A DNA stretch of 64,000 nt, from the NCBI GenBank assembly GCA_030247885.1, contig JAPDRO010000001.1, positions 496,001-560,000 of the forward strand. Reading direction: 5' to 3'. Positions 32,707 to 44,970 of the stretch are shown here, piece by piece. Source of the DNA: Taxawa tesnikishii (nom. ined.). Lineage: Eukaryota; Ascomycota; Dothideomycetes; Dothideales. Positions within the stretch are counted from its first letter, which is position 1. The number at the start of each line of letters is the position of its first letter. The translations under genes and the position numbers were made by a program. The notes under the pieces were generated by a model that was given only the letters and a program-made list of their open reading frames with translations, did not search any database and was not told the origin of the DNA.

Positions 32707-33851
32707 TCAAAACTCCCTCTCTTCCGTGTCCATGGCGGCCAGCGCAGCGTTCAGCGCAGCAGTGAGCACCGGATCATCATCTCCCTCCTCATCTCCATTT
32801 AGATCAATCCTGACCACTTCATATGTGGGTGAGGGGTGCTGGTGTTTCTCGCCCGCAGCGGGTGTGGACAGCGGAGCGGGGATTGGAGCGGAGGCGAACG
32901 AACCACCTCCTAGTGAGGTAGACACACCGCTACCTTGTGACAACGCACGGAACGGACCAAAACAGCTCTCCGGGAGCGGCTGCGCATGCGTCTCAACCTG
33001 CGGGCCACAGGTAGGGACAGGCAGTGGAAAATGTGGACGGAGGGAGGGAAAAGGACCACCTCTTTCCGCCACCTTCTCAGCGCTGCCTTGCAATGGACCC
33101 ATACCAAGGCCGAACGCAGGCCCCGAGACCTCCGTTGCAGGACCGGGGGCCTGCTGGCCGGCAGCCGGCACGGACAGTGAAGCGGAGGCTCGGACAGGGG
33201 GATGGTGGCGGCACCTCTCCTTCTCTTACGACCGCTTTCACGGTGGGAGAGGGGCCCGTCGTCCTCGCTCGCGCGCCCGGCGCGGTCACCGAACCAGCAA
33301 GCAACAGTCTCGCGAGGACCGCTGAGGGGGTGCGGCTGGCCGAGTGCGCGGCTGGCAGAGATAGGAGACCACCGGCGGCCGAGAGGAACGGATCGGAGCT
33401 GCCGCACGAAGCCTGGGCTCGTACTTTGACTTGAGTGGCCTCGAGTGAGGGAACGCCGAGGGGCCGGAACGGATGGGGGCAGCGGCGGCGGGGCGGACAT
33501 GCGCAGCGGTCTCGATACGTGGCAGCGGAAAGAATCTTGGGCCGCTGCGATGCGGGACCGGAGGCCAGACGGGAGGCTCCTCAGCCGGGGAGGAGAGACT
33601 GGGGACGGAAGGGGGCGGAGAGAGAGGAGGATCATCAACAGCACGACCGAAAACGCTGCTCCCGATGCCAGCAGCAGGAGCAGGAAGATACCTTGTGCCA
33701 AGGCAGAGAGGAGGTCAGGAAAGGTGGCAACGAAGGCTAAGGAGAAGAGATCCACTCCATTGGCTGACGCCCACCAGGAGAGGACGGCGGAGAAGAGAGG
33801 AATGGTGAAGCAGACCTGCTTCACCGCGGCAAGGCAGGTGAAATCGTGCAT
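32707..33851 (-). CDS. Unknown protein with two N-terminal membrane helices and a conserved-looking C-terminus
   Basis: Not recognised. The start MHDFTCLAAVKQVCFTIPLFSAVLSWW contains a hydrophobic segment at about residues 7-28, and a second at about 52-78 (GIFLLLLLASGAAFSVVLLMILL). A long Pro/Ser/Arg-rich stretch follows. Near a run of five G (33197-33201, plus strand) the frame must change to reach an ordered C-terminus: TYEVVRIDLNGDEEGDDDPVLTAALNAALAAMD. One more base there joins the two, as in neighbouring genes. It converges with CCT5 with only 80 bp between stops. The C-terminus and the membrane segments suggest a real gene; the middle is low complexity, and a second break cannot be excluded. 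Confidence 0.5.
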
Positions 33852-34178
33852 TGTGACAGTGTGTTATGTGAGCTTTCTGGTAAGTGTTGAAATGTGAGCT
33901 GAGGTATATGGTCTGACGGAGAGGAAGGATGGAGGAAGTTCGACGAGGGCAAGAGATCCTAATAAACCCTCAGGTTCTCAAACGACAATGCAGACAATTT
34001 ACAATGCACTACCAACAGGCGAAGGTGGATCAGAAAAGTGAATAGACCGTGAGTGAAGTAAAGAAACGATTGTGGTATTCACGGCCCCGCTTATTGTGCG
34101 GACGATCAAGTTTGCTAATTCACAAGGCGAGAAACGGGGTATAGGAGAGAGAATAGCAAACGCCTGACTTCACCTGGT
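33852..34178. other. Intergenic spacer
   Basis: About 330 bp between the unknown membrane protein and the K+ transporter, both leftward. Nothing recognised. Confidence 0.4.
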
Positions 34179-36334
34179 TCAACTCCATCCTTGGTAACGC
34201 ATATCATGGAAAGTGGCGCTTCTTGCTGGCATTTGCGGGGCCCCGTCATCACCATAATCGTCAAGTAAATCGTCATATGCGCCCTGTTCTGGTGGCGCAG
34301 TGGCACTACGCTGCGGTACACTCCTTCCAAAATAGTCGTTTGGCGGCGGTCGAGCCTCCATCGGACTGGTGAAGTGCCTACGAGGAGGCATGGCTGCTTG
34401 TAGAGGCGGACTTGGGCCGCTTCGAAGTGAGGGCTTGAAGGCTACGTAACCCGACGCCGAAGCAGTCACCACAGGCTGCTCCATCATTTCGTAAGACTGT
34501 ACCTCAGGCGCAGGTGTCCGACAGTTTGCAACACTGAGCGCTGTGCCTGTGCGTACTGGAGGGGAGAAGGGCCGATGAAAGCTTGACTGTGTGAGCTGCC
34601 TCTGAGGAGTCGGCATTACCTGGTCTATGGAGGACTGAGTCCCTTGTCTAGAGGGTCCGTTCGGGGGCCGAGTGAACGACTCTTGGGTGTTCTGACGCCG
34701 CGGCGGGCCGTACGGCTGTTGATAACCACCATTGCTTGGAGCCGGGCTGATGGATGGCACTAGTGGGACGCGACCCTGCTCAAAGCTGAAAGCAGTATTC
34801 GAGCGGATGGGGAGCCGAGGACCAAGACCAGGTTGCGCTGTTCCCGGCCTTGACATGGGCGGGTAATGCCGCTGTAAGACTTGTGGAATTTGGGTCATGG
34901 TGCGATCAAGTGGTGGCCGAGAGGCGTAAGATTCATTCGACACCTGTCTGTCGAAGGACGGCATCGGTGACGCAGAACGCTGCGCGTGCGGATCACTGTA
35001 ACCCATCTCCGTGGCGTTCCCCAAAAGCGGAGCGTTGGAAGAATAACTCGTGTTCGAATATCCTGAAGCCTGGGTCCCAGAGCGGGAGGGCATGCCTGGA
35101 CGAGGACGAGGCCCCTGAGGGTCAACGTTGGCAAGGGTTGGCGCTCTCTGCAGTGCCGGGTTCTCGTTCCTCGTCGGAGGTCTGGAATAGTAAACAGGCA
35201 ATGTTGCTTGTGTGTCCTGTCTAGCCAGGGTGAATTCGGGCAGTTTGTCATCTGCAAGCGGCGGCGTGGTGAGTTGCGGTAGGGTGGGCTGCCTCGCCAG
35301 GTTGGGTGGCAAGTCGCTCTTCTTAGCCGCCTTTGCCTCCTCTTTCCGGCGCTTCTTCTCCGATTCTTCGAGGGCTGCCTTCACCTTGACCTCAACGATT
35401 TTCTCAAGTCTCCTATCAATCTTCCTTCTGCAGTAGATGCTGAGGCGACCGTCACTCTGCGGTATGTAGTGCCACAAGAAGACGAGGTACATTACAAGTG
35501 CTGCAATGAGCGACAACGCCGCAATTACCCAGATAACAAGCGTGAACAGCATGGAGCAAAGGATCACGGCTTGCTCGCGGTTCGAGGCGGCGAGGGTTTC
35601 GATGTTGATGAAGAACTGCCCGACGGGTGATGAGCCTTCCTTGGCCGCGTGAGATCCAACAGGAACAATGTCTGCTTGCATGACAGACCACAGCGTGAGG
35701 GCATTCACAACCTGACGAGGTCCTTCTGCCAGTATGATCCTAATAGCGCCTGGAACGGTCGTCAGAAAGAAAGTCCCTTCGACTGACTGTAGTGAGTCTT
35801 ACCTTGGAGTTGGAAGTAGACAAACAGGGCCACATAGTCCACGCCCTTCTTGCTCTTGGTCAGTTCGGCGAAGACAAGGAATCGCTTCCAGCCCAGTGAC
35901 CGCATGCTCTGTAATGACACGGCCAGAGGATTCATGTAGCTCTCGGCGACTCCGCCTCTTCTGATGATCCTAATAGCTTGCAGCCAGGCGAAGATCCAAA
36001 GAACCGTCGAGATGATGATACATATAGCAAAGATCCACTTGGAATACTTTAGGGGGATCGCAGGTTGTATCTGAGAGGACCACTTGTCGAAGGCGAGAAG
36101 ATTGACTGCGGTGAAGGTATCTGCGGCAAAGGATGCAACCGCAATGATGGCCAGGATCCAGAGCCAGAGGTATGACAACCATGTCCACGAGGAAGTCGCA
36201 TGGAAATCAGAGAGAGTCTACAAGCCTGTTAGCGAGTGTTGCTGCCAGAGATATGCAGCTCCTTCACTGACTAGGTAATCCCATTTCTGCGCCTCATCCA
36301 CGTCGCCTCTCTCTCTTTCGCCAAAACAGCCCAT
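34179..36334 (-). CDS. Kch1/Prm6-family low-affinity potassium transporter
   Basis: Fungal plasma-membrane protein that lets K+ in and supports calcium signalling in yeast. The start MGCFGERERGDVDEAQKWDYL (36334) is joined by an intron to TLSDFHATSSWTW, then LSYLWLWILAIIAVASFAADTFTAVNLLAFDKW. Further conserved segments are WIFAICIIISTVLWIFAWLQAIR, SYMNPLAVSLQSMR, GWKRFLVFAELTKSKKGVDYVALFVYF, and after an intron GAIRIILAEGPRQVVNALTLWSVMQADIVP. Two more helices follow (about residues 185-225 and beyond: ILCSMLFTLVIWVIAALSL). The last 350 residues are low-complexity Pro/Ser/Gln-rich, with repeated TPQRQ/TRPP-like stretches, typical of Pezizomycotina members. No frame break. The role is taken from yeast Kch1; direct evidence here is the family match. 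Confidence 0.82.
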
Positions 36335-37483
36335 ATTGACGGTTCCTTGTCGCGCAGTAAAGCCCAGCAGTACAATTTAGAGTGGGCGTATGTCCGCTCA
36401 CGCCAGCTGATGCGTTGAGTAGGGTCGGTGTATGTATTGTGTCTTCACCGCTTGCGCAGGCGGCCGAAGTACCAGAACGTGCGTGCAGCGCTCGCGTGAA
36501 GTGGGCGGGTTGCGCAGTCGTAGTGAAGCTGTATGGAGGCAATCTGCCAGCAGATGTCGCGACCAAAACCAACAACTCTGTCTCAAACAAATCGGGGTAT
36601 CTCGAAGAAAGGTAGAAGAAAGTAGCAAATGAGCGTCGGTGCCGCCTGGTCCGCGACGGGTCTAGAGTGGCTGGTGGTTGGCAGGAATGTAAGAGAAGAC
36701 GATGTAGCCGTTGAGAGCAGTGAGCGGTCAGATGGCGCACGCGCGTTGGAAGACGGTGTCAGAGGACAAAGAGCCGCACAAATGAGTGAATCGTCAGCGG
36801 CGATGTATCTGCTACGCTGCAGAGGAACAATGGCGCTATTTCAGAGAGAGGCGCCTTTGTTGTCGCGCAAACGAGCGGTTCTGGGTGGGGTGGAGCTCAC
36901 AAAGACAGTGAACTGAGTGGTGTGTTAAGGAGCGTGAGTGTAACAGTGCTGCAGTGGGCGCCGTCACCCGTCACCAGTCGCCAGTCGTCGCAGGCGCTGG
37001 ACAGGGAGGTGAGCGCTGTGCTCTCGCTGGGTGAGGGGAGGAGAGCGACAGTGTATCAGGCGCGCGCAATTCAGTTCAGCGCGTTTCAGACAAACCCCAA
37101 AGTCTCATCCAGCGCGGCATGAGTGCGTTCCAATCAGCCGCACACCACCACCGTCACCACCACCACCACGACGCACGGTGCCCCCGTCCGTGCCCCTGTT
37201 TCTGGTCCTGCACGCTGGTCTGGTCCCGTTCTTTTGCGGAGACTTCTGGAGCGCTGAACTGCTCTGAACCGAACCATTGGCACGTGCAGTTACTCAGCAA
37301 ACAACTATTGCTCTCACCTTCCACCTGCACATCACGAACCTATCCATCGTTGCACACAAACAGCCATCGGAAACTGTTCTTGACTGTATATGTAACTTAG
37401 AGATTCCCCGTTCCCTTTTTTTTGTTTCTTTTGCAAGATCTATCAAAACGCCTAAAGCCCATTGTTATGAACATGCTGCTAGT
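36335..37483. other. Intergenic, 1.1 kb
   Basis: Lies between the KCH start and the BiP stop, both on the minus strand, so it holds the KCH promoter and the BiP 3' UTR. Open frames are short and of biased composition. A CAC-rich stretch at about 37139-37172 is simple sequence. Confidence 0.45.
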
Positions 37484-39724
37484 TTACAACTCGTCGTGGC
37501 CTGGCTCGTCATCGTAATCCGGCATGCCTCCTGCGCCGCCGCTGTAGAGCTTGCTGGTGATGGGGTATGCCACGTTGCTGAGCTTCTCCTTCTCCTCGTT
37601 GAAGTCGTCCGCGGTTGCAGTCGCTCCGTTCTCATCGAGCCAGTCCTGTGCTTCCTTGACAGCCTCGAGGATCTAGATTCTATGTTAGCAAGCTGCTTCC
37701 GTCGGTTGGGATTATGGTGACTTACAGTTTCCTTGTCTTCCTCATCGATCTTACCACCGAGACCCTCCTCATCGTTGACCTGGTTCTTCAGGCTGAAGGC
37801 ATAGTTCTCGAAACCGTTACGGGCCTCAATACGCTCGCGGGTGGCCTTGTCCTCCTCGGCGTACTTCTCGGCCTCTTCAACCATTCTCTCGATCTCCTCA
37901 GCGCTCAAGCGACCCTTGTCGTTTGTAATGGTGATGGACTCGGCCTTGCCGGTACCCTTGTCGCTGGCGCTAACCTTCAGGATACCGTTGGCATCCAGGT
38001 CGAAGGAGACCTCAATCTGAGGCACGCCACGAGGAGCGGGAGGGATACCCGTCAACTCGAACTTTCCGAGGAGATTGTTGTCCTTGGTCATACTTCTCTC
38101 TCCTTCGAAGACCTGGATCAGGACAACGGGCTGGTTGTCAGCCGCAGTGGAGAAGATCTGGGTCTTCTTCGTGGGGACGGTGGTGCCACGCTTGATCAAG
38201 TGGGTCATGACACCACCGGTGGTCTCAATACCCAGGGTAAGAGGGTTGACGTCCATGAGAACGACATCGCCGGTACCTTCCTCACCAGAGAGGACACCAC
38301 CCTGAACGGCAGCACCGAAAGCGACAGCCTCATCGGGGTTGATACCCTTGGAGGCCTTCTTGCCGCCAAAGAACTCTTCGAGGAGAGCCTGGACCTTGGG
38401 AATACGAGTGGAACCACCGACCAGAACAATGTCGTTGACATCAGACTTCTTGACCTTGGCGTCCTTGAGCACCTGCTCGACCGGCTTCAGAGTCTTCTTG
38501 AACAGATCCATGTTGAGTTCTTCGAACTTGGCGCGAGTGAGAGTCTCCGAGAAGTCCTCGCCGTTGTGGAAGGATTCGATTTCAATGCGAGTGGACATCT
38601 GGGAAGACAGAGTACGCTTGGCCTTCTCGACTTCGCGCTTGAGCTTACCCATGGCCTTGAGGTCCTTGGAGACATCAACGTTGTGCTTCTTGTTGTACTG
38701 CTTGACGAAGTAGTCCATAACGCGGTGGTCAAAGTCCTCACCACCAAGGTGGGTGTCACCGGCAGTAGCCAAGACCTCGAAAACACCCTCGTCCACGGTC
38801 AGGATACTGACATCGAAGGTACCACCGCCCAAGTCGTAGACGATGATTTGACGCTCCTTGTCAGTCTTGTCGAGGCCGTAGGCCAGAGCTGCCGCGGTAG
38901 GCTCGTTGATGACACGGAGAACGTTCAGGCCAGCAATGGTGCCAGCATCCTTGGTAGCCTGTCTCTGGGCGTCGTTGAAGTAGGCTGGGACAGTAACGAC
39001 GGCGTTGACGACCTTCTCACCGAGGTACGATTCGGCAACCTCTTTCATCTGTTGGATTGTGAGCAACTATAGTCTTGCACTACATCTGTTTGCAGAAGCT
39101 TACCTTGCCGAGAACCATGGCGGAAACCTCCTCGGGGGTGAAGGTCTTCTGGGAGCCCTGAACATCGACGGAGACACGAGGTTGACCGTCCTTGTTCACG
39201 ATCTTGAAGGGGAAGTGCTTGATGTCGCGCTGAACGTCCCTGTCGCTGAACTTCCTGCCAATGAGACGCTTGATGTCAAAAACAGTCCTCTCAGGGTTTG
39301 AGGCATATTGGTTCTTAGCTGCCGAAGGGGTTAGCTTGTGTCTTGCCAGCCAGCTCTTTCTGTGTGCATACCTGCGTCTCCAACAAGGCGCTCTTCGTCG
39401 TTCCAGGCGACCCAAGACGGGGTGATACGGTTTCCTTGGTCGTTGGTGCTTGCAGCCGTCAGCAGAGAGCTTTTTGCACAGGGAGTGTGACCGGGTAGCT
39501 TACAGAATCTCGACCTTGCCACCCTTCATGATACCGACACAGGAGTAAGTGGTGCCCAAATCAATACCGATCACAGGACCCTGAACGCCCTGGCTGCCAG
39601 CGCCAGCATCCTCTGCTGCGCGGGCTGGGGTTCCAAGGAAAGCCATGGGGGCAACGAAGAGGAAGAGGAGGTAGAAGACGGTCGACCACGCAAAGCGCGA
39701 GTCGGTGCTCGTCCGTCGAGCCAT
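37484..39724 (-). CDS. kar2: Endoplasmic reticulum Hsp70 chaperone BiP/Kar2
   Basis: ER-lumen ATP-dependent chaperone for secretory folding, translocation and unfolded-protein sensing. An N-terminal signal anchor/peptide is visible ([18 protein letters not shown], about residues 14-31). The nucleotide-binding domain starts [15 protein letters not shown] and has [15 protein letters not shown] and [14 protein letters not shown]. The substrate domain follows ([26 protein letters not shown]). The C-terminus ends [10 protein letters not shown], with the HDEL retrieval signal. Five exons: 39504-39724, 39372-39448, 39104-39318, 37736-39048 and 37484-37672. All join in frame with no homopolymer break. 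Length of about 670 residues is normal. A candidate UPR element lies upstream. Confidence 0.97.
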
Positions 39725-40549
39725 CTTGATCGAGGCTGATGTCGAGGTTATATCAAGTAGGTGTCGTGTGTATGTATGTATGTGCAGAAGTCCGGCTTCG
39801 ATACGTAGGTGAGGTTGGCAGTGGCGTGAGTGCGAAGCTGGACGCAGGGAGTACTCAGCTTTGGTTATGGGAGGAGAAGAAGAAGAAGAACAAAGTTCGT
39901 TGCGAGGAGGGACAATTCTTTAATAGACTATAGCCGGCATTTTTGCAACGTAGCCATTAGAGTAGCCATGGGAAGAGCGCCAAGCCATCATAAAGCTGCC
40001 CCACGCCCAGGGCAGGCCCAGCGTGCCAGGGCACTTTCGAGAAACATCGGAGAATCTCAACAATGAACACGTTTGCTGCTTTTGTATACTAATTCTAGTT
40101 CTCAGTGCTAAACACATTGGGCATTTTCATATCCACACATGTCTCTTCCATCTTTGGTCACATAACCGAATGCAATCTGTTCATCCAAGAGAGATCAGAA
40201 CAGACTGGCCTCTATACGCTCCGCCACGGTTGCTGCAGGCTTCTGACATGCTGGCTGGCTGGCTGTTTGTCTGCAGGGCAGTGAGGCGCGAACAAAGCAC
40301 GTGTTCTTTCTATTCATAGATTACACACCATATCCATGCGAACCAACGTACATATCCAAATTCAGCACGTAGTCGTTCCTTGCCGCGCATATCAAAACCA
40401 CAGCGAATAATAGGGAACAGTATTGGAGGTCATGAGTATATGGCATAATGCGGTGCTTGTCTGGTTGAGCCAGGTGCATCTTCCGCCAATTCACCCCGAT
40501 GCCGTGAAGAAGCCAGCTTCGTTCAAGTCGACGTTGACACAACGCAGTC
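39725..40549. promoter_or_regulatory. BiP promoter region and F-box gene 3' flank
   Basis: About 825 bp upstream of BiP. A GTAT microsatellite lies at about 39766-39782 and a candidate HacA/UPR site at 40014-40025. No gene is supported. Confidence 0.55.
40014..40025 (-). promoter_or_regulatory. Candidate unfolded-protein-response element upstream of BiP
   Basis: On the BiP strand the sequence is CACGCTGGGCCT, about 290 bp upstream of the start codon. Its reverse contains CAGCGTG, the core of the yeast KAR2 UPRE. It also resembles the fungal HacA consensus CANRNTGKCCT (from memory) with one extra G. The location upstream of the classical UPR target makes it plausible. Confidence 0.4.
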
Positions 40550-41400
40550 TTACGGCTCCGCTCTCGTCACGGCATTTCCACCGCCGCCCATTGCCTCCCA
40601 GAACTGCCTCAGTCCCATGACTCTCCCACTCTCCGTCCTGAGCTCCCTCCCTCCTCTCGCATCGGTCTCCCCGTCATGCGCTCCTCCTTCGCCCTCTTCG
40701 AGAAGCGCCAGACCAGTACACCTACACCCACACCACTCTTCAACCTCTTCGCTCTGATCTCGCCCGCCTTCCTCTCCAACCAAACTCTCAGTCCCTCTTT
40801 CACCTTTTCCCTTTCGAGTCTCCTCTTCCTCTCTACCAGCCCTCCGCCTGCGGATGGGATGATGTCACCACTTGCCCGGTCTCGTCGACAGCACTCGCGC
40901 GGAAAGATGTTTGCTCCTACCAGGGCCGACACAGGTGGGCGCCGGGCCAGGTTTCGGTTGAGCCGAATACAGACCAGCGACCAATGGAGACGGCGTGCGG
41001 CTAGATGCGTGCGAGTGAGATAGATGGTGCTGGACGGTGGCTGGAGAGACTGCAGGGTGGGGCGATGGGGGAGAAGGTGCGAGAGGGAGAGCGAAGAGTG
41101 GTGGATGCGGCGCAGATGTAGCAGCGGGTCGAGGGCCAGAGAGCGGAGATGGTGTGACGTCTGTAGGCACGAGATGGGTTAGCCGGCGCAATGTCTTACC
41201 TAGCAGGGATCCCAACGCGTGGGAACGATATAGAGACGCGCGTAGAAAGACCCGACACTATGTTCTGTACGTGCGGGAGCCGAGAAGAGACGCACACGTG
41301 ATGTCGCCAGCAGTTCTGGCACGTCTAGGAAGCAGAGGACATGGAGGAGGATCTCGTCGGGCAGGGCAGAGAGCGCGCACGGCTCGTTTCTGGCTAGCAT
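40550..41400 (-). CDS. F-box protein
   Basis: Probable substrate adaptor of an SCF ubiquitin ligase. Exon 1 starts MLARNEPCALSALPDEILLHVLCFLDVPELLATS, a clear F-box. After an intron (donor near 41295; acceptor uncertain, near 41165) the frame with SHHLRSLALDPLLHLRRIH continues to YLTRTHLAARRLHWSLVCIRLNRNLARRP, then LVGANIFPRECC and VERKRRLEREKVKEGLRVWL. This pattern of Arg-rich repeats is one I know from filamentous-fungal F-box proteins. The end RQFWEAMGGGG needs a frame change around 40645, where a GGG run would be one base longer. Target unknown. Exact exon borders are inferred. Confidence 0.72.
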
Positions 41401-44400
41401 GGCGCCGGGAGAGACGCGACAAGGTCTTCAGGGACGCCAGACACGCGACACCGGCAGCATACGTGCCGTGCCGGCGGAGAGTGTTGCAGGGTGGTTGAGA
41501 AGCGTGTTCACTGGGCGAACGTGGATGTGGACGTGAATGTGGATGTGGACGTGGATGCGTTAGGCGGGAGGCGGGGAGGGGAAGGGACTAAGGGATCAAG
41601 GGGGAAAGGGAGGAAGCAAACACGAAGGTTGCAGCCGTGTATTAGTGACGTCTCCCTACCGATCTATCATTTCCTTACCGACCCAACTATAACGATCGTT
41701 TTGCGGGGATGCACACATGGAAACGAACCGCTGCCTCGCATCATCATCTTTCACCCACGCCGCCTCGACACCTGCAGCCTGCTAGCCAGTCTATCATCTA
41801 TCGCACAGTTGGCCAGAGTGACAGTGCGCTCCACTAATGTATGCCATCGCCAACAGCTGCGCTAGAAGGCGCGCCAGCTCTTCCAGAAGTAAATGACATC
41901 CAACTCTAATGAATAGAGGCATCCAGAATTGTGCATATCTTGCAGGTTGTGCGTGAACTAAACGCAACCATGTAAGTGGGCCACCAATTCTTTCCATTGT
42001 CGCTTCCCAAAAAAAGTATCCTGCTGTTGAGCCTCTGGAAAGACGGTCAGCGTCCGCGCACACGATGCATACGTACGGAACGGCACAAATAAGCCCTTCG
42101 TGCTCAAGGACGCCGTCACGCTGTCGGAAACGAAGATCGTCTCAGCGACCTGCACCTTTCACAGGACGACCCTTCTGTAGTCTGCATTAGGCTCCGCACT
42201 CGGATTAACCCAAAGCGAACCCACGAAGGAAGAGAGCGTGCGGCGCGCTCGGCGCTCGTTGGTCCCCTCTCCCAAAGAGTCTCCAGTGCTACCAATTGTA
42301 GCTAGTCATGCAGCGCGTGCAGCACAAGCCCAGCTTGCTCCCAAGCAGCTTGCGCAATATATGCTCATTGGTTCCGGTAACCGTGTATCCACTACAGGCC
42401 TGCGTGCCAGCGCACCAATGGCCGCCCCGCTGACAGCATCCGTCAGAAACCCAGCCCTCCCCCATCAAACATCAGAGATCTCCCATTTGCTGCGGGCAAC
42501 CGGTGTGGAATTCTGGAAACGCACACGAACGCGGGACCGCTCCCCCTGCCACCGAGCGCGAGCACGCAGACAAGGCAGGCAAGCAGCAGCGCCAGCAGCG
42601 AGCACCAGCGGCGGCTGCCATTCACATGACTTTCGAGCGCCGGGACTTAACGTGCCTGCATGAAAGTGAATTTCGACGTCAGCCCTGGGCTGCGTGCGCA
42701 GTCTTCCAGGAAACTCTTTCAATTGTAGGCACAACCGCGCCCACAGCCTGACCCCTTGTCGGCATTGGGCGGCACCATCGCTTTCGGTACGCGACCACAA
42801 CGAGAACAAAGCCGAGGGAAGCTAATCGGCTGCTCTCCGTTCCTTTCATGTCGTTCCATTCTCAATTGCTGGGCAGACGCTGGCTGCGGCGCGAGTCACT
42901 CTATGTTTGCATTTGCCGAAGTCAATGCTTAAGCTGCCTCCCAACCACCAGTCTGAGCACCACACAGGTTTTTCTCCCCGGTACTGGGAGCTAACCGTGC
43001 GCGGTTCCCTCACCCTCTTCCGTAAGAAGTGGCTGCAAGAACGCGGGCAACATGACTGCCGTGGCCGGAGAGGAAAGATGATTCGGCCCAAGGAGTTTCG
43101 TGTATCACCATACCTGAACGTCGCTTCATCTCAATATGGGTTGCAATGGGACATTGCTCTGGCTTTCCCCAGCAACTCACTGTCCATGAAGAGTGTGAAG
43201 CACTGTAGACGGAGCTCGGAATTGCTCGGGAGTGGTGCATTGAACGTATTGCTGCACGCTACACGGCCAAGCCCAGTCAACGTAAGGGCTCCAACGTGCA
43301 TCCTCACCACTTTGCTGCCGCTAACGAACGTGAAATTGACCTAGGGAATAACCTTTTCTGGTCCACCATACCCAGTCCGCCACGTCACAAGAAGCGGAGA
43401 TGATGGATTGTCTTCGTCGAACCTAGCGTCTGCTCGCCATGATATGATTGCTCGAGGGACCGACAAGACAGGCAAGCCTGCGCATAGACCGTCAGCCGTT
43501 TCGTAATCGGACGCAGAATGCCTGCTAGACCTTCACAACCAGTGGTCCGAACGCTCCGGGCCTAAGGCAGAGAAGGGAACTAAGAGACGGGAAACGATCA
43601 GCTGAGCGACAGTGAACGGATACTCCCACGCTTCCTGCATGAAGAAAGACGCACGAACCTTGTCTTTGGAGGCCAGCCCAATCATTACCAATAGTCTGAC
43701 AGTGTCGGTACATTGTCAGACGATAAGGTGACTGGACACCAATGCTCCTGGACCCATGAATAGTGTGCCGGTGATAGACTGGTCAGAGCAGCCGACGGCA
43801 GACCATGCAGAACACTTGCAATATATGCACAAGGACAGAGGCCTCGATGTGCAGGATCGAGCCGATGAGCGTCATCATCGCTCACAACCGGATAGACGAT
43901 CCGCAGCTGGTTGGGATATCTTTGGTAAACAAGCATCCCTGGTGCAGAACCGATAGACAAATGGATTGACGTACCCCAAGGGAAGGAAGAACCGAGCCCG
44001 TTCGTCGTCCGCGGCAAGAGATGAAAGATTGCTTGAAAGGAAAAGGCAAACCTCTGAGTGAGGCATTGGGTGTTGAAGAACCGCGAGCCAATCGCTAGAA
44101 CGTCCGTTTCAGCAAATCAAAGGGGTTGTCGTCTGGTTAAGCCCTCGCAAAACACGTGATTGAGAGAAACGTCCAACGTCGTTTCGAAGCTTCACTTTAC
44201 CAAAACGTATGCATCGATGGACGAGCATAGCACAACAACCAGTCACGCCGAGACGGTGACACTTCGAAACAAAGAAATGAGGGACTTATTTTCGTCAAAG
44301 AAAGAATAGGCGGACGAAGGGGCCACACGTCGGTGATCCCGGGCAGGTGTGGTACCTCACCACATGCCTGGAGCAACCGGCAAGACCTAGGGTATCATTG

Positions 44401-44970
44401 CAGCTGCTCGCTGTGGATCGGCTAGCTCGATGAAGGTTCAGACCGTGTGCTGGCGCGGAAATGAGTGGTCCAGAGCGGGTGAATCGATGGAGAGCATGTC
44501 TGATGGTGGGTCGGGTGCAGCAAAAGCTGGGAAGCAATGTCAGAACGACGAGACAACTCATCAGGAGGTGACTAGGGTTGGGAAGGCATAAATAGCCCGG
44601 TCGTCGTCCTAAAGATCCTAGAGGGTTCGATCACCAACAGCCAGTCTCTTCGCCGCTATCCATACCTTATCAAAACCAGGCCAACGCAAAGTAAGCTGGT
44701 ATCCCTCTTTTCCTTGATAGAGGCGTGCCTCTGCGTCACTGAAAGACTTCACGGTTCTCTCCAACACACACTGCCTTCCCATCCAATGATCGAGCCGCCC
44801 CGCTGTATCAAGAGTATACTGACGCGAATGTCGTATCAGGCTCTACTGCGCAACAAGCTCAGGGCTTCTTGGCACTTCACATTACCTCATCCAACTTCAG
44901 GTTCGTTGATGCACAACAACCCCTGAGGTCATGGCACTAGCTGACAATGGCCTAGTCGAGCATCCCCAAC
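41401..44970. other. Gene-poor stretch of 3.6 kb
   Basis: No open frame on either strand shows a recognisable domain, a consistent set of splice sites or composition like neighbouring genes. Contents seen: a GTGGAY hexamer repeat at its left edge, no transposon termini, no tRNA, no AT-rich RIP-like block. It may hold long promoters, UTRs or a non-coding RNA. Confidence 0.4.
41521..41557. repeat. GTGGAT/GTGGAC hexamer repeat
   Basis: Imperfect tandem array of about six GTGGAY or GTGAAT units. A close relative of the same hexamer recurs at 63437-63462. Confidence 0.8.

Noticed and set aside
37139-37172. His-rich peptide HHHRHHHHHD as a metal-binding gene product
   Set aside because: It comes from a simple CAC repeat in an intergenic region and has no supported gene around it.
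37714-39072. 452-residue open frame on the plus strand opposite BiP
   Set aside because: It is the antisense shadow of the highly codon-biased BiP exon and has a Leu/Val-rich composition typical of such shadows.
42443-42625. Small secreted peptide on the minus strand (hydrophobic leader MNGSRRWCSLLALLLACL)
   Set aside because: It overlaps longer frames on the other strand, lacks a conserved mature part, and stands alone in a region without coding signals.
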